From contig NZ_QDKQ01000031.1 of assembly GCF_003116815.1 (NCBI RefSeq), forward strand, positions 43,657-107,656: a DNA stretch of 64,000 nucleotides, written 5' to 3'. The translations under genes and the position numbers were made by a program. Positions 17,776 to 26,596 of the stretch are shown in pieces; the first letter of the stretch is position 1; each line of letters begins with the position of its first letter. Source of the stretch: Caulobacter endophyticus (lineage in GTDB: Bacteria > Pseudomonadota > Alphaproteobacteria > Caulobacterales > Caulobacteraceae). Below the pieces are notes generated by a model. That model was not told the origin of the DNA and did not search any database. It saw only the letters and a program-made list of their open reading frames with translations.

Positions 17776-18669
17776 CTACCTCAGGCCGCGCATGGCCCGA
17801 TCGAGGTTGTTGGGGTCGTTGGCCACGACGCCGGTGTTGTACTGCGTCGGCCGACCGGTGGAATCATAGACCGTCGACAACACCCCGGGGCCGAACTCGG
17901 TCGTCCTGCGATTGTCGACGTTCTCGCCGGCCGCCTGGATCTTGCCGTTGGCGTCGCGGTCCTGCCAGGTCCCCTGCAGCGTGGTGGCCGGCTCGTTGGG
18001 ACCGACGTCGACATTGACCTCGAAGCCTGCGCCGGCCGGACCCTTGTCGACGCCGATGGCGATCCCCACGCGGTTGATATCGCCGTCCAGTCCCGGCGTG
18101 TGGCTGTAGGTCCCTGAAAACAGGCCGCCCAGCGGCGCGCTGACCGAGACCGTGCCGTCGCGCAGGCTGGTCGACACCGGCCCGGCCCCGACCGTGGCGT
18201 CCCAGGTCCCCGACAGGCCGGCCGGCCCGCCGAGCTCGACACCGACCATGCCGCCGGCCGCTCCTAGCTGGCCGGTGAAGCCGGCCTGGAAACCTTCCCA
18301 GGCGCGGGGCGACATGTCGGGAGCCTGGGTGAATTTCTCGGTGAAGGTGGCCGCCGCCAGGTCCTGCTCGAACTGAGCCTGCTGGAGCGGTCCCAGCTTG
18401 TCGGCCACCGCGTCGATGACGGCGGCACGGACGTCCACCGGCGTAGCGGCGACGGCCTGGGCCAGGGCCTGGGTGTTGACGCTGCAGACGGCGCCCAGCG
18501 TGCTGACCGCGTCGGCGACCATGGCTTCTGCGGCTTTCTCGGCCGTGGTGCGGCCCGCGTCCATGGCGTCGCGCGCGGCCTCCGCCCGGTCCGCGGTCGA
18601 GGCGCCGCCCGTCCCCGAAACGCCTCCGACGCCGGAGGAGCCGCCGCTGTCGTTGGAGTTGTCGGCCAT
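17776..18669 (-). CDS. Hypothetical protein, helical N-terminus and beta-rich C-terminus
   Basis: About 297 residues. The N-terminal 25 residues are Ser/Gly-rich (NSNDSGGSSGVGGVSG), then an Ala-rich helical region (30-130), then a Gly-rich beta region with repeated strands such as LSGTWDATVGAGPVS, VSVSAPLGGLFSGTYSH and GFEVNVDVG that resembles a barrel or an RTX-less secreted domain. No signal peptide is seen, so it could be secreted by another route or be cytoplasmic. I chose the ATG at 18667-18669 (MADNSND); the frame is open to 18702. No family recognised. Confidence 0.55.
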   Translation of the reverse strand: MADNSNDSGGSSGVGGVSGTGGASTADRAEAARDAMDAGRTTAEKAAEAMVADAVSTLGAVCSVNTQALAQAVAATPVDVRAAVIDAVADKLGPLQQAQFEQDLAAATFTEKFTQAPDMSPRAWEGFQAGFTGQLGAAGGMVGVELGGPAGLSGTWDATVGAGPVSTSLRDGTVSVSAPLGGLFSGTYSHTPGLDGDINRVGIAIGVDKGPAGAGFEVNVDVGPNEPATTLQGTWQDRDANGKIQAAGENVDNRRTTEFGPGVLSTVYDSTGRPTQYNTGVVANDPNNLDRAMRGLR

Positions 18670-18786
18670 GATCGGACGCCTTTCGTGAACAGGGGCCGTC
18701 ATTTTGCGGCGACGCAGTCGCCGGCCGAAACTGGGGAAAACCCTAGTTTGGACGCTCGCCGCAGCGCCCTCCCCCCATAGCGAGGC

Positions 18787-19935
18787 TCAGGCCTCGACGG
18801 GTTCCGGCTTGGGCTGCGGCCTCGGTTCGGTCTTGGCCTTGGGCGGCGCGGCCGCCTTCTTCTTGCGGCGCTTGGGCAGGCCCGAGGGATTGCCCCAGAA
18901 GGTGACCACCGCCAGCGAGCCCAGCAGCGTCAGGGCCAGACCCGAGACCGTCATCACCAGGCGATAGGCCAGACCGCCAACCTTGGCTGCATGCAGCGGG
19001 AAGTCGGCGTTGGTGATGCGCGAGCCCAACGGCATGGCCTGGGCGTCGCGCGAGGCCACCATCGCGCCGGTGGCCGGGTCGAACCAGGCCATGGTGCGGC
19101 CGTTGGTCAGCCACTCGGGCTGCTGACGCAGGCGGATGGCGATCAGGCCGCCGGACTTGGCCGGCAGGCCGATGGTCCGCACCTCGGCGCCCGGGAACCT
19201 GGCCTGGGCCTGGCCGATCACCTTGTTCCAGTCGAGGTCGGCGGCCAGCTTGCCGCCCTTGATCTTCGGCGCCGCCGAAGCCTTGTCCATCGTCGCTGGC
19301 GAGGAGAACGGCGCGCGCAGGGCCTGCGAGAACCATTTCAGGTTCATGGTCGCGCCCGTGGTCAGCGACAGGATCAGCAACGGCGCCACCAGCACGCCCA
19401 GGTCGCGATGGTGATGGACGATGGCCGGCCGCTTCATCGCCCGCGGCCAGGCGCGCAGCTGGAACATCCGCCGGGTCGGCCACCACAGGATCAGGCCGGT
19501 GATCACGAAGCCGAGCCCCGCCAGGCCGGCGATCCCACCGACGATGTCGCCTGCGTCGCCGGCCAGCAGGTGGTGATGGACGTCGAACAGCCATACTTCC
19601 GGCCGCGTCCACTTGGACGTCCAGGCCTGGACGACGGCGCCGTCCTGGTCGGCATAGGCGCCCTTCTGCGTCTCGCCGGGATAGGACAGCTTGTGCAGGC
19701 CCTTGCGCTCGGTCGCCAGCACGATGGAGCGCGGGCGGTCCTGCGCGGCGAAGATCCGCGTCGCGGCCGCCGCCAGGGTGGCGGTATCCTGCCGCTGGAC
19801 GTCGGCGGCATGGGGCACGGTGGCGCGCAGGAAGGCGTCCTCATGCACCAGCAGGGCGCCCGTGAACCCCAGCACCGCCAGCAGCAGGCCGATGAAACCG
19901 CCTGACCAGCGGTGCAGGAGCCGCAGGATCCTCAT
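18787..19935 (-). CDS. PepSY-associated TM helix protein (PiuB/YbdG-like)
   Basis: 382-residue inner-membrane protein with about four transmembrane helices (near 8-30, 130-150, 185-205 and 320-345) and periplasmic PepSY-like domains, ending in a Lys/Pro-rich cytoplasmic tail. It contains the family's histidine-rich features VHEDAF, FDVHHHLLAGD and RPAIVHHHRDLG, which suggest heme or metal binding. Members of this family accompany TonB receptors and have been linked to reduction of ferric siderophores. Its start codon overlaps the stop of the upstream TonB receptor gene, supporting one operon for iron uptake. Confidence 0.88.
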   Translation of the reverse strand: MRILRLLHRWSGGFIGLLLAVLGFTGALLVHEDAFLRATVPHAADVQRQDTATLAAAATRIFAAQDRPRSIVLATERKGLHKLSYPGETQKGAYADQDGAVVQAWTSKWTRPEVWLFDVHHHLLAGDAGDIVGGIAGLAGLGFVITGLILWWPTRRMFQLRAWPRAMKRPAIVHHHRDLGVLVAPLLILSLTTGATMNLKWFSQALRAPFSSPATMDKASAAPKIKGGKLAADLDWNKVIGQAQARFPGAEVRTIGLPAKSGGLIAIRLRQQPEWLTNGRTMAWFDPATGAMVASRDAQAMPLGSRITNADFPLHAAKVGGLAYRLVMTVSGLALTLLGSLAVVTFWGNPSGLPKRRKKKAAAPPKAKTEPRPQPKPEPVEA

Positions 19936-22097
19936 CAGAAGCGCGCCGTCCAGCCCAGCGTCGCGGTGCGACCGCGACCGGCGTAGAACTTGTCCTTGGC
20001 CGGGGCGACGGTGTCGGAATTGTAGGTGATGTACTGCTTGTTCAGCAGGTTCAGCACGCCCAGCGACAGGTCGCCCACGGGCAGTCGGTAGCGGACGAAG
20101 GCGTCGGCAAGGGTGTAGCCGTCGAAGTCGTCCTTCACGAGGGCGTTGCCCATGTCGCGCTTCAGGTAGGCGCGGGCCTGGAGGCGCAGGTTCCAGTCGC
20201 CGACAGCATAGTCGGCCGCCAGGTTGACGCGGTCGGGCGAGATGTTGGCGCCGTCCAGATTGGTGTCCAGGCGGCCGTCGCCGTTGGCGTCGGTCTGCCC
20301 GCGCAGGCGGGCGTAGCCGGCCGACAGGTCCAGGCCCGGGACCGAGGTCCTGGTCTTCACGTTGACCTCGAGACCCTCGATGGCGACCTTCTGGCGCTGC
20401 ACGTCGAAGATGCCGCCGGAGTTCTTGACCAGGAACTGGCCCAGCTTCGACGACGACCAGAAATAGGCGACGCTGGCGTCGATCGGGCCGCGCTTCCACT
20501 CGCCGCCGATCTCGCGGTTGTTCGACACGATCGGCTCGATGCTGAGGTAGGTGTCGACGTCGACGCCGTTGACATTGATCGACCGCAGGATCCGGCCGAC
20601 GTCCGGCACGGTGTAGCCCTCGGCGTAGCTGGCGTAGAGGCGCAAGCCCGAGGTCGGCTCGAACACCACCCCGCCGTTGGCCAGGGTCGCCTTGAAGTCG
20701 GGATTGCCGCCGGCGACCTTGCGCGAACCGTAGGAGGCCAGGGTCTCGAAGTCGTCGACCTTCAGCTCGACGTTCTCGAAGCGCACGCCGCCGGCCAGGC
20801 GCAGGCGGCCGTCCAGCAGCGCGTAGTTGCCCTGGATGAAGGGCGCGACGCTCTGGAACTTGGTCGGCGGCACCCAGGCGCGGCCGGTGACGGTCAGCAT
20901 CTGCTCGGTGCGGTCGTTCATGGCGTCGAGGCCGACCGTGGCGGTCAGATTCTCGATGCCCGGCACTTCGCGCTCATAGTTCATCCGCGCGCCCAGCTTG
21001 CGCGAGCGGTTCGACGACTGGTCGAACAGCGTGCCAACCGGCGCGATGCGCACGTCCTGGAAGGTGGCGCTGATGTCGCCGCCGAAGGTGTCGCGCGAGC
21101 GGTTGTAGAAGACCTGGGCGGTGAAATCGCCGCCCAGCAGGTCGCTGTCGGTTAGCTGAGCCGACAGGGTCTCGACGCGGTTGGCGGCGGGCGCACCCGG
21201 GACCGGACCGCGGATCGAAGTGGTCGGCAGGCGCTTGGCCCGAACGCCGTCGGTTACGGCTGGCGCCGTGCCGGTGATCGTCACGTAGTCGCCGTCGCCC
21301 TTAAGCTCGAAACGGTTGGCGACGAGGTCAAGACGGACGGTCTCGTTCAGCTGCCAGCCGAGGCGGCCGAAGAACGACAGGGCCTTGGAATCCTGGACGT
21401 CGCCCTGGGTGTTGTCCATGCCGATGCGGCGACCGTTGGCGTCGTAGAAGGCGCCGCGCTTCTCCCAGGCGACGCCGGCCGTGACGTCGAACGCGCCCTC
21501 GCGCCAGGCGACCAGCCCCCCGATCTTGGCGCCGACGCTGTCGCCCATGTCATGGCCGATGGTGGTCTGGGTCAGCACCTTGCCCGAGACGCCGTCCCTG
21601 CGGGGCGGGCCGACCGTCACCTGGTTGACCACGCCGCCGGTGGCGCCGATGCCCTGAAGGGCGTTGGAGCCGTAGATCAGCTCCACCCGCTCCACGAAGA
21701 ACGGGTCGATCGTGTAGCCGTCGCGCGAGCCGTCGCGGATCGGGGTCGACTGCGGGATGCCGTTGATGGCGAACAGCGGCGAGCGGCCGCGCAGGCTTTC
21801 GCCCGAGCCCGACAGCTTTTCGCGGGTCGGCGAGAACGAGGGCGACAGGTTCGAGATGGCGTCGATCACCGAGCCGCTGACGGCCAGCTGCTGCTCCAGG
21901 TTTCGGCTCTCGATCACGTCCACCGTCAGCGGCAGCGCCGTGACCGGCAGCCTGGTGCGGGCGGCGGTGACGACCACCTGCTCGACATCGCTCCCCTGCG
22001 CCTGGGCATGCGCGGCGGCGCTGATCGAGAGCGCGGCCAGGCTGAGCGTCGAGAACAGGGCGCGCCGGGCGGCGGCGCGCGAGAAACGGAGTCGCAT
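19935..22097 (-). CDS. TonB-dependent receptor, probably for a siderophore
   Basis: 720-residue outer-membrane receptor. A signal peptide (about residues 1-32, AAAHAQAQG) precedes a TonB-box-like segment EQVVVTAAR, a plug domain with PLTVDVIESRNLEQQ, GSGESLRGRSPLFAINGIP and GATGGVVNQVT, and a 22-strand barrel ending in the aromatic TLGWTARF needed for assembly. The MRLRFSR start (22095-22097) gives a proper signal peptide; the frame continues upstream to 22154 without one. Co-transcription with a PepSY membrane protein and a possible Fur-like box upstream point to ferric-siderophore uptake. Confidence 0.92.
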   Translation of the reverse strand: MRLRFSRAAARRALFSTLSLAALSISAAAHAQAQGSDVEQVVVTAARTRLPVTALPLTVDVIESRNLEQQLAVSGSVIDAISNLSPSFSPTREKLSGSGESLRGRSPLFAINGIPQSTPIRDGSRDGYTIDPFFVERVELIYGSNALQGIGATGGVVNQVTVGPPRRDGVSGKVLTQTTIGHDMGDSVGAKIGGLVAWREGAFDVTAGVAWEKRGAFYDANGRRIGMDNTQGDVQDSKALSFFGRLGWQLNETVRLDLVANRFELKGDGDYVTITGTAPAVTDGVRAKRLPTTSIRGPVPGAPAANRVETLSAQLTDSDLLGGDFTAQVFYNRSRDTFGGDISATFQDVRIAPVGTLFDQSSNRSRKLGARMNYEREVPGIENLTATVGLDAMNDRTEQMLTVTGRAWVPPTKFQSVAPFIQGNYALLDGRLRLAGGVRFENVELKVDDFETLASYGSRKVAGGNPDFKATLANGGVVFEPTSGLRLYASYAEGYTVPDVGRILRSINVNGVDVDTYLSIEPIVSNNREIGGEWKRGPIDASVAYFWSSSKLGQFLVKNSGGIFDVQRQKVAIEGLEVNVKTRTSVPGLDLSAGYARLRGQTDANGDGRLDTNLDGANISPDRVNLAADYAVGDWNLRLQARAYLKRDMGNALVKDDFDGYTLADAFVRYRLPVGDLSLGVLNLLNKQYITYNSDTVAPAKDKFYAGRGRTATLGWTARF

Positions 22098-22133
22098 GGA
22101 CCATCCCCAGAAATTGAGACGGCGGCTATAGGC

Positions 22134-22152
22134 GCAACTGCGACTGAGTTTC
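22134..22152 (-). promoter_or_regulatory. Possible Fur-type iron box before the TonB receptor
   Basis: GCAACTGCGACTGAGTTTC carries the AACT-N7-AGTT inverted repeat and resembles alphaproteobacterial Fur boxes seen before TonB receptors. It lies 37 bp upstream of the receptor start. The match is partial. Confidence 0.3.
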
Positions 22153-22214
22153 AATCCTGAAATAGTATCCGACAGGCGAGCAGTCCGCCCTGCCCGCCCA
22201 TCGGCTTTGGGCCG

Positions 22215-22622
22215 CTAGCCCGCCTGCGCCATGGCGGCCATGTCCATATGCATCACCTCCCAGACGTGGCCGTCGGGATCCTGGAAGCTGGCTCCGTACA
22301 TCGGGCCCATGTCCGTGATCGGCTTCCAGGCCTTGCCGCCGTTGGCCAGGGCCTTGGCCAGCAGGTCGTCGACCTCCTGCCGGCTCTCGGCCGACAGGCA
22401 GGTCAGCACCTCGGTGGCGGCATGGGCGTCGCCGATCTCGCCGTTGATGAACTGGCGGAACTTGTCGTGCGTCAGCAGCATCACGAAGATCGTCTCGGAC
22501 ACCACCACGCAGGCGGCCGTCTCGTCGCTGAACTGCGGATTGATCGAGAAGCCCAGAGCCTCGAAGAAGGTCTTGGAGCGGTCGAGGTCGGCGACCGGCA
22601 GGTTGACGAAGATCATGCGCAT
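22215..22622 (-). CDS. VOC family (glyoxalase/extradiol dioxygenase-like) protein
   Basis: 135-residue protein with the paired beta-alpha-beta-beta-beta modules of the vicinal oxygen chelate fold: MIFVNLPVADLDRSKTFFEALGF at the start and SFQDPDGHVWEVMHMD at the end, the classic C-terminal motif. Potential metal ligands are the C-terminal H and E. Proteins of exactly this type (annotated as predicted lactoylglutathione lyase) are common and mostly uncharacterised. Stands alone between the TonB receptor and the acetyltransferase. Confidence 0.85.
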   Translation of the reverse strand: MRMIFVNLPVADLDRSKTFFEALGFSINPQFSDETAACVVVSETIFVMLLTHDKFRQFINGEIGDAHAATEVLTCLSAESRQEVDDLLAKALANGGKAWKPITDMGPMYGASFQDPDGHVWEVMHMDMAAMAQAG

Positions 22623-22718
22623 GATGGCGGCTCCCTAGTATCTGGTTGTCGGGCCAAGGACGCGGGCTGCGGCCCCGCCCCGACACCTTGCCCGAACTTT
22701 TTGTCGGGCTTGGTATCG

Positions 22719-23273
22719 TCAGGCTTTCACGCGGGCCGGATTGCCCACGGCCGTCGCGCCGGCCGGCACGTCGCGGGTGACAACCGCGCCCGCACCGATC
22801 ACCGCGCCGTCGCCGATGGTGACGCCCGGGACGATGATCGCCCCGCCGCCGATCCAGACATCCTTGCCGATCACCACCGGCCGGCCAAACTCCAGCCCGG
22901 TCTTGCGAGTGTCGGCGTCGCGCGGGTGGTCAGCGGCGAAGATCTTCACGTTCGGGCCGATCATCGTGCGGTCGCCGATGGTCACGGCCACCACGTCGAG
23001 GATCACGCAGCCGAAGTTCATGAACACACCGTCGCCCAGGGTGATGTTGTAGCCGTAGTCGCAGTGGAACGGCGCGCGGATGTTCACCCCGGCGCCCACG
23101 CCGCCGAACAGCTCGGTCAGCAGCGCATGGCGCTGGGCGATCGTCTGGCCCGGGGCGTTGAAGCGCTCCATCCAGGCCAGGGTCTTCTCCTGGTCGGCGA
23201 CGATCTCGGCGTCCATCGGATTGTAGAGGTCGCCGGCCAGCATGCGCTCTTTCTGGGTGCGGGTGTCGGTCAA
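22719..23273 (-). CDS. Maltose/galactoside O-acetyltransferase-like (left-handed beta-helix) protein
   Basis: 184-residue acyltransferase of the Maa/LacA/NodL family. The N-terminal helices carry the family motif KERMLAGDLYNPMDAEIV, and residues 75-180 show hexapeptide repeats (FHCDYGYNITLGDGVFMNFGCVILD ... GGGAIIVPGVTIGDGAVIGAGAVVTRDVP). The catalytic histidine is in AADHPRD. The start is a TTG at 23271-23273: GGAGG lies 5 bases before it and the family motif begins at once, whereas the upstream ATG would add 20 basic residues with no ribosome binding site. Acetyl acceptor unknown. Confidence 0.88.
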   Translation of the reverse strand: MTDTRTQKERMLAGDLYNPMDAEIVADQEKTLAWMERFNAPGQTIAQRHALLTELFGGVGAGVNIRAPFHCDYGYNITLGDGVFMNFGCVILDVVAVTIGDRTMIGPNVKIFAADHPRDADTRKTGLEFGRPVVIGKDVWIGGGAIIVPGVTIGDGAVIGAGAVVTRDVPAGATAVGNPARVKA

Positions 23274-23348
23274 GGCGGCCTCCAAAATACGAAACAGTTT
23301 CCGGGGGATGGACCGGCGGCGGACTGCAAACAATGAAAAAGGCCGCGC

Positions 23349-24230
23349 TCAGCCCTCGCTGAGCCGCTGCGCCAGGGCCGCCACGAACAGCCGCACCTTG
23401 GCCGGCGCCTGGCGGGCGGTGGGATAGACGGCCCAGATCGACCAGCTGGGCAGGGCCGCGTCCGCCAGCGGCAGTTCGATCAGGCGGCCGGCGGCGACCT
23501 CGTCGCGCACGTCCCAGGCCGACAGCAGGGTGACGCCCAGGCCGCCGAGACAGGCCTGATGCAGCCCCTCGATGCCGCTGGCCGTAAACCGTCCGGCGAC
23601 CTTCTGCTGCACCGGCTTGCCGCCGGAGGCGACGAAGGCCCAATGGGTCGCACCGCTCATCGCCAGGCAGTCGTGCTCGGCCAGGTCGGCCAGCCTGGTC
23701 GGGACACCACGCCGTTCCAGATAGTCCGGCGCGGCGTACAGGGCGCGGGGGTTGTCGGCCAGGCGCCGGGCGACCAGCGAATTGTCGCGCAGCGGCGCGA
23801 TGCGGATGGCCAGGTCGACGCCGCCAGCGACGATGTCGACGATGCTGTCGGTCAGCAGCAGGTCGACCGACACCTCGGGATTGGCGTGCATGAAGGCCGC
23901 CGCCGCCGGAGCCACGACCTTGCGGCCGAAGGCGGCCGAGGCCGTCACGCGCAGCAGGCCCGAGGCCCCGGCGTCGGACGGGCGGATCGCCGCGCGGGCG
24001 GCGGCCTCGCCTTCCAGCATGGCCTGGGCGTGGGGCAGGAAGGCCTCGCCCTCGGTGGTCAGCGACAGGGCGCGGGTGGTCCGGTGAACGAGGCGGGCCC
24101 CGACCTCCTGCTCCAGCGCCGCCATGCGCCGGGAGGCGGCCATCGGCGTGATGCCCAGGCGACGGGCCGCGCCCGCCAGGCTGCCGGCCCGCGCGGCCTC
24201 CACGAAGACGCCGACGTCGGCGAGGTCCAT
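23349..24230 (-). CDS. LysR-family transcriptional regulator
   Basis: 293-residue regulator with an N-terminal winged helix-turn-helix (residues 1-60: [37 protein letters not shown]) and a type 2 periplasmic-binding-like effector domain (90-290). It belongs to the large LysR group that often controls an adjacent divergent gene. Here the divergent neighbour, 131 bp away, is an MFS exporter, which is the likely target. Confidence 0.92.
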   Translation of the reverse strand: MDLADVGVFVEAARAGSLAGAARRLGITPMAASRRMAALEQEVGARLVHRTTRALSLTTEGEAFLPHAQAMLEGEAAARAAIRPSDAGASGLLRVTASAAFGRKVVAPAAAAFMHANPEVSVDLLLTDSIVDIVAGGVDLAIRIAPLRDNSLVARRLADNPRALYAAPDYLERRGVPTRLADLAEHDCLAMSGATHWAFVASGGKPVQQKVAGRFTASGIEGLHQACLGGLGVTLLSAWDVRDEVAAGRLIELPLADAALPSWSIWAVYPTARQAPAKVRLFVAALAQRLSEG

Positions 24231-24361
24231 TCTATCGAATTCCGTTATGCCAGCTTACCGCAAGGCCATACTATAAACAGCGACGGGATGCTCTATATAG
24301 CTCGGCGACTGACACGGAACGCCGCCCCCTCCCCCATTCCCTGGGCGGCCTGGAGCCGATC
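24231..24361. promoter_or_regulatory. Divergent LysR/MFS control region
   Basis: 131-bp divergent gap, noticeably AT-richer than its surroundings (for example CTATAAAC at 24270 and CTCTATATAG at 24291), as expected for the shared promoter and LysR binding site (T-N11-A type). No unique operator can be fixed by eye. Confidence 0.45.
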
Positions 24362-25543
24362 ATGAGCACCGCCGCCCTATCATCCGACGCCTCGCCCGCC
24401 CTGGGCCGGGGCCTGACCTTCGCCATGGCCGCCGCCGCCGGCCTGGCCGTGGCCAACATCTATTACAACCAGCCGATGCTGGGACTGATCGAGCGCGACC
24501 TGCCCGGCCCGCTGACGGCCTTCGTGCCCACCGCCACCCAGCTGGGCTACGCCGCCGGCCTCTTCCTGCTGACGCCGCTGGGCGACCGCATGGAGCGCAA
24601 GAGCCTGATCGTCGTGCAGTTCCTGGTGCTGGCCGCCTCTCTGGTCGCCGCCGCCGCGGCGCCGAACGCGGCCCTGCTGTTGCTGGCCTCGCTGCTGGTC
24701 GGCGCGGGCGCCACCGTCGCCCAGCAGATCGTGCCCTTCGCCGCCCATCTGTCCGCCCCCGAGAAGCGCGGCGCGACGGTAGGCACGGTGATGTCGGGCC
24801 TGCTGTGCGGCATCCTGCTTTCGCGCACCCTGGCCGGCTTCGTGGCCACCCACGGCGGCTGGCGGGCGATGTTCTGGCTGGGCGCGCCGATCGCGCTTTC
24901 GGCCGCCGCCCTGATGGCGCTCGCCTTGCCGCGCAGCAAGCCCGACACCGACCTCTCCTACGCCGACCTCCTGGGTTCGCTGGGCAAGCTGTGGCGCGAA
25001 TTCCCGGAGCTGCGCCTGGCGGCCCTGACCCAGGCCAGCCTGTTCGCCGCCTTCACCGCCTTCTGGACCATCCTTGCCCTGCAGCTGCAGCAGCGCTTCT
25101 CGCTTGGCGCCGACGTCGCCGGCCTGTTCGGGATCGTCGGCGTGGTGGGCGTGCTGGCCGCGCCGATCGCCGGCCGCGTGGCCGACAGGCGCGGCCCGCA
25201 CCTGACCATCGCCCTGGGCGCGGTGCTGACCCTGGCCTCGTGGATCCTGTTCGGGACCTGGGTGTCGATCATCGGCATGGTCGTCGGCGTGATCCTGCTG
25301 GACTTCGCCGTACAGGGCGCGCTGATCTCCAACCAGCACCTCGTCTACGCCCTGCGGCCCGAGGCCCGGGCGCGGCTGAACACCCTGTTCATGGGCGGGA
25401 TGTTCCTAGGCGGCGCAGCCGGCTCGGCAGCCGCAGCGGCGGCCTGGAACCTGGGCGGTTGGAGCAGCGTGGCCCTGATGGGCGCAGGCCTGGCGGCCAT
25501 CGCCACCGTGCTGCAGGTGGCGAGCCTGAAGGGGCGGCGCTGA
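24362..25543 (+). CDS. MFS transporter (drug efflux type)
   Basis: 393-residue inner-membrane protein with 12 predicted transmembrane helices. The motif A loop [10 protein letters not shown] between helices 2 and 3 and [10 protein letters not shown] between helices 8 and 9 mark the major facilitator superfamily. The N-terminal [11 protein letters not shown] segment is shared with the YnfM/Bcr-like group that exports organic compounds. It is probably controlled by the divergent LysR regulator. Confidence 0.9.
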   Translation: MSTAALSSDASPALGRGLTFAMAAAAGLAVANIYYNQPMLGLIERDLPGPLTAFVPTATQLGYAAGLFLLTPLGDRMERKSLIVVQFLVLAASLVAAAAAPNAALLLLASLLVGAGATVAQQIVPFAAHLSAPEKRGATVGTVMSGLLCGILLSRTLAGFVATHGGWRAMFWLGAPIALSAAALMALALPRSKPDTDLSYADLLGSLGKLWREFPELRLAALTQASLFAAFTAFWTILALQLQQRFSLGADVAGLFGIVGVVGVLAAPIAGRVADRRGPHLTIALGAVLTLASWILFGTWVSIIGMVVGVILLDFAVQGALISNQHLVYALRPEARARLNTLFMGGMFLGGAAGSAAAAAAWNLGGWSSVALMGAGLAAIATVLQVASLKGRR

Positions 25544-25559
25544 GGCCGCCGCCCTTTCT

Positions 25560-26489
25560 TCAGTCCACCGAGTGCTCGACCGCCAGGGCCAGGTCGAGCG
25601 CCCGGGCGGCTTCCTCGCCGGTGACCACCGGACGCGGGGCCTCGCCGCGCACGGCCTTCAGGAAGCCCGCCACGCTCTGGCCAAGCGGATCCTTGCCGGC
25701 CGGGGTCTCGGTGAAGTCCTCGATCAGGGGGAACGGCGTGGTGTTGCGGAAGGCGCGGGCCAGAAAGTCGATCTCGACCTCGCCCGACGGGAAGACGACC
25801 TTCATGGTCCGTTCCCGGGCCTCCGCCACGCGCGAGCTGTCGAACACGGCCGTGAAGCCGTTGGCGAAGGTGGCTTCCACCTTCACCCAGTCCAGGCCGT
25901 AGCCGCGATCGGCCTCGCCCTCGCCTTCCACGGCCACCGGATCGGCGACGCACAAGGCCAGCGCCAGGTCGATATCGTGGATCATCAGATCCAGCACCAC
26001 CGAGACGTCGAGATTGCGGTCCGACGGCGTGCCGCGACGCACTGCTTCCAGGCGCGTGGGCTGCTCGGGAATGTCCAGCAGGCCCATGGCCTGGAACACC
26101 ACGCGCTCCTGGTGGCCGCAGGCCAGCGGCACGCCGGCCTTGGCGGCGGCGGCGATCAGGGCGTCGGCATCCTCGGGGCTCACCGCCAGCGGCTTTTCGG
26201 AATAGACCGGCTTGCCCGCCTTCAGCGCCGCCAGCGCGGCCTTGGCGTGATGGACGGCGGGCGTGGCGACGGTGACCACGTCGACGGCGGCCAGGAAGGC
26301 GTCCATGTCGTCATAGGCCTCGGCGCCAAGCGGCCCCGCCAGGGCCTGCGCGCGGGCCAGATCGATATCGAACACCGCCACGAGCTCGACGCCCGGCAGC
26401 TCGACATATTTCTTCGCGTGGTAGCCACCGAACACGCCGGCGCCGACAACACCGGCCTTGAGAGCTTGGACTTGCGCTTCTTGGGTCAT
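25560..26489 (-). CDS. Gfo/Idh/MocA family oxidoreductase
   Basis: 309-residue NAD(P)-dependent enzyme. The Rossmann motif GVVGAGVFGGYHAKKY is at residues 13-28 and the EKP motif (KPVYSEKPLAV) near residue 97 supplies the catalytic lysine region. The C-terminal half is the alpha/beta dimerisation and substrate domain with MIHDIDLAL. Such enzymes oxidise or reduce sugars and inositols, or act on UDP-N-acetylglucosamine-type precursors. No sugar genes adjoin, so the substrate is unknown. Confidence 0.9.
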   Translation of the reverse strand: MTQEAQVQALKAGVVGAGVFGGYHAKKYVELPGVELVAVFDIDLARAQALAGPLGAEAYDDMDAFLAAVDVVTVATPAVHHAKAALAALKAGKPVYSEKPLAVSPEDADALIAAAAKAGVPLACGHQERVVFQAMGLLDIPEQPTRLEAVRRGTPSDRNLDVSVVLDLMIHDIDLALALCVADPVAVEGEGEADRGYGLDWVKVEATFANGFTAVFDSSRVAEARERTMKVVFPSGEVEIDFLARAFRNTTPFPLIEDFTETPAGKDPLGQSVAGFLKAVRGEAPRPVVTGEEAARALDLALAVEHSVD

Positions 26490-26553
26490 GGACCCGTCTC
26501 TAGCCGCTTCGACCGCTTGCGAAAAGCTTTGGCGGCCGGGCCGCCCCAGGGAT

Positions 26554-26565
26554 AAACATTCGTTT
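26554..26565. promoter_or_regulatory. Palindrome AAACATTCGTTT before the MDR oxidoreductase
   Basis: Inverted repeat (extended TAAAC-ATTC-GTTTA) 31 bp before the start codon. It differs at one defined position from the AAACG-NN-CGTTT palindromes before the lactonase (42169) and the old yellow enzyme (44446) and may be bound by the same repressor. Confidence 0.4.
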
Positions 26566-26596
26566 AAACCAGAACAGAGAGACCAGGGAGGTCGCC

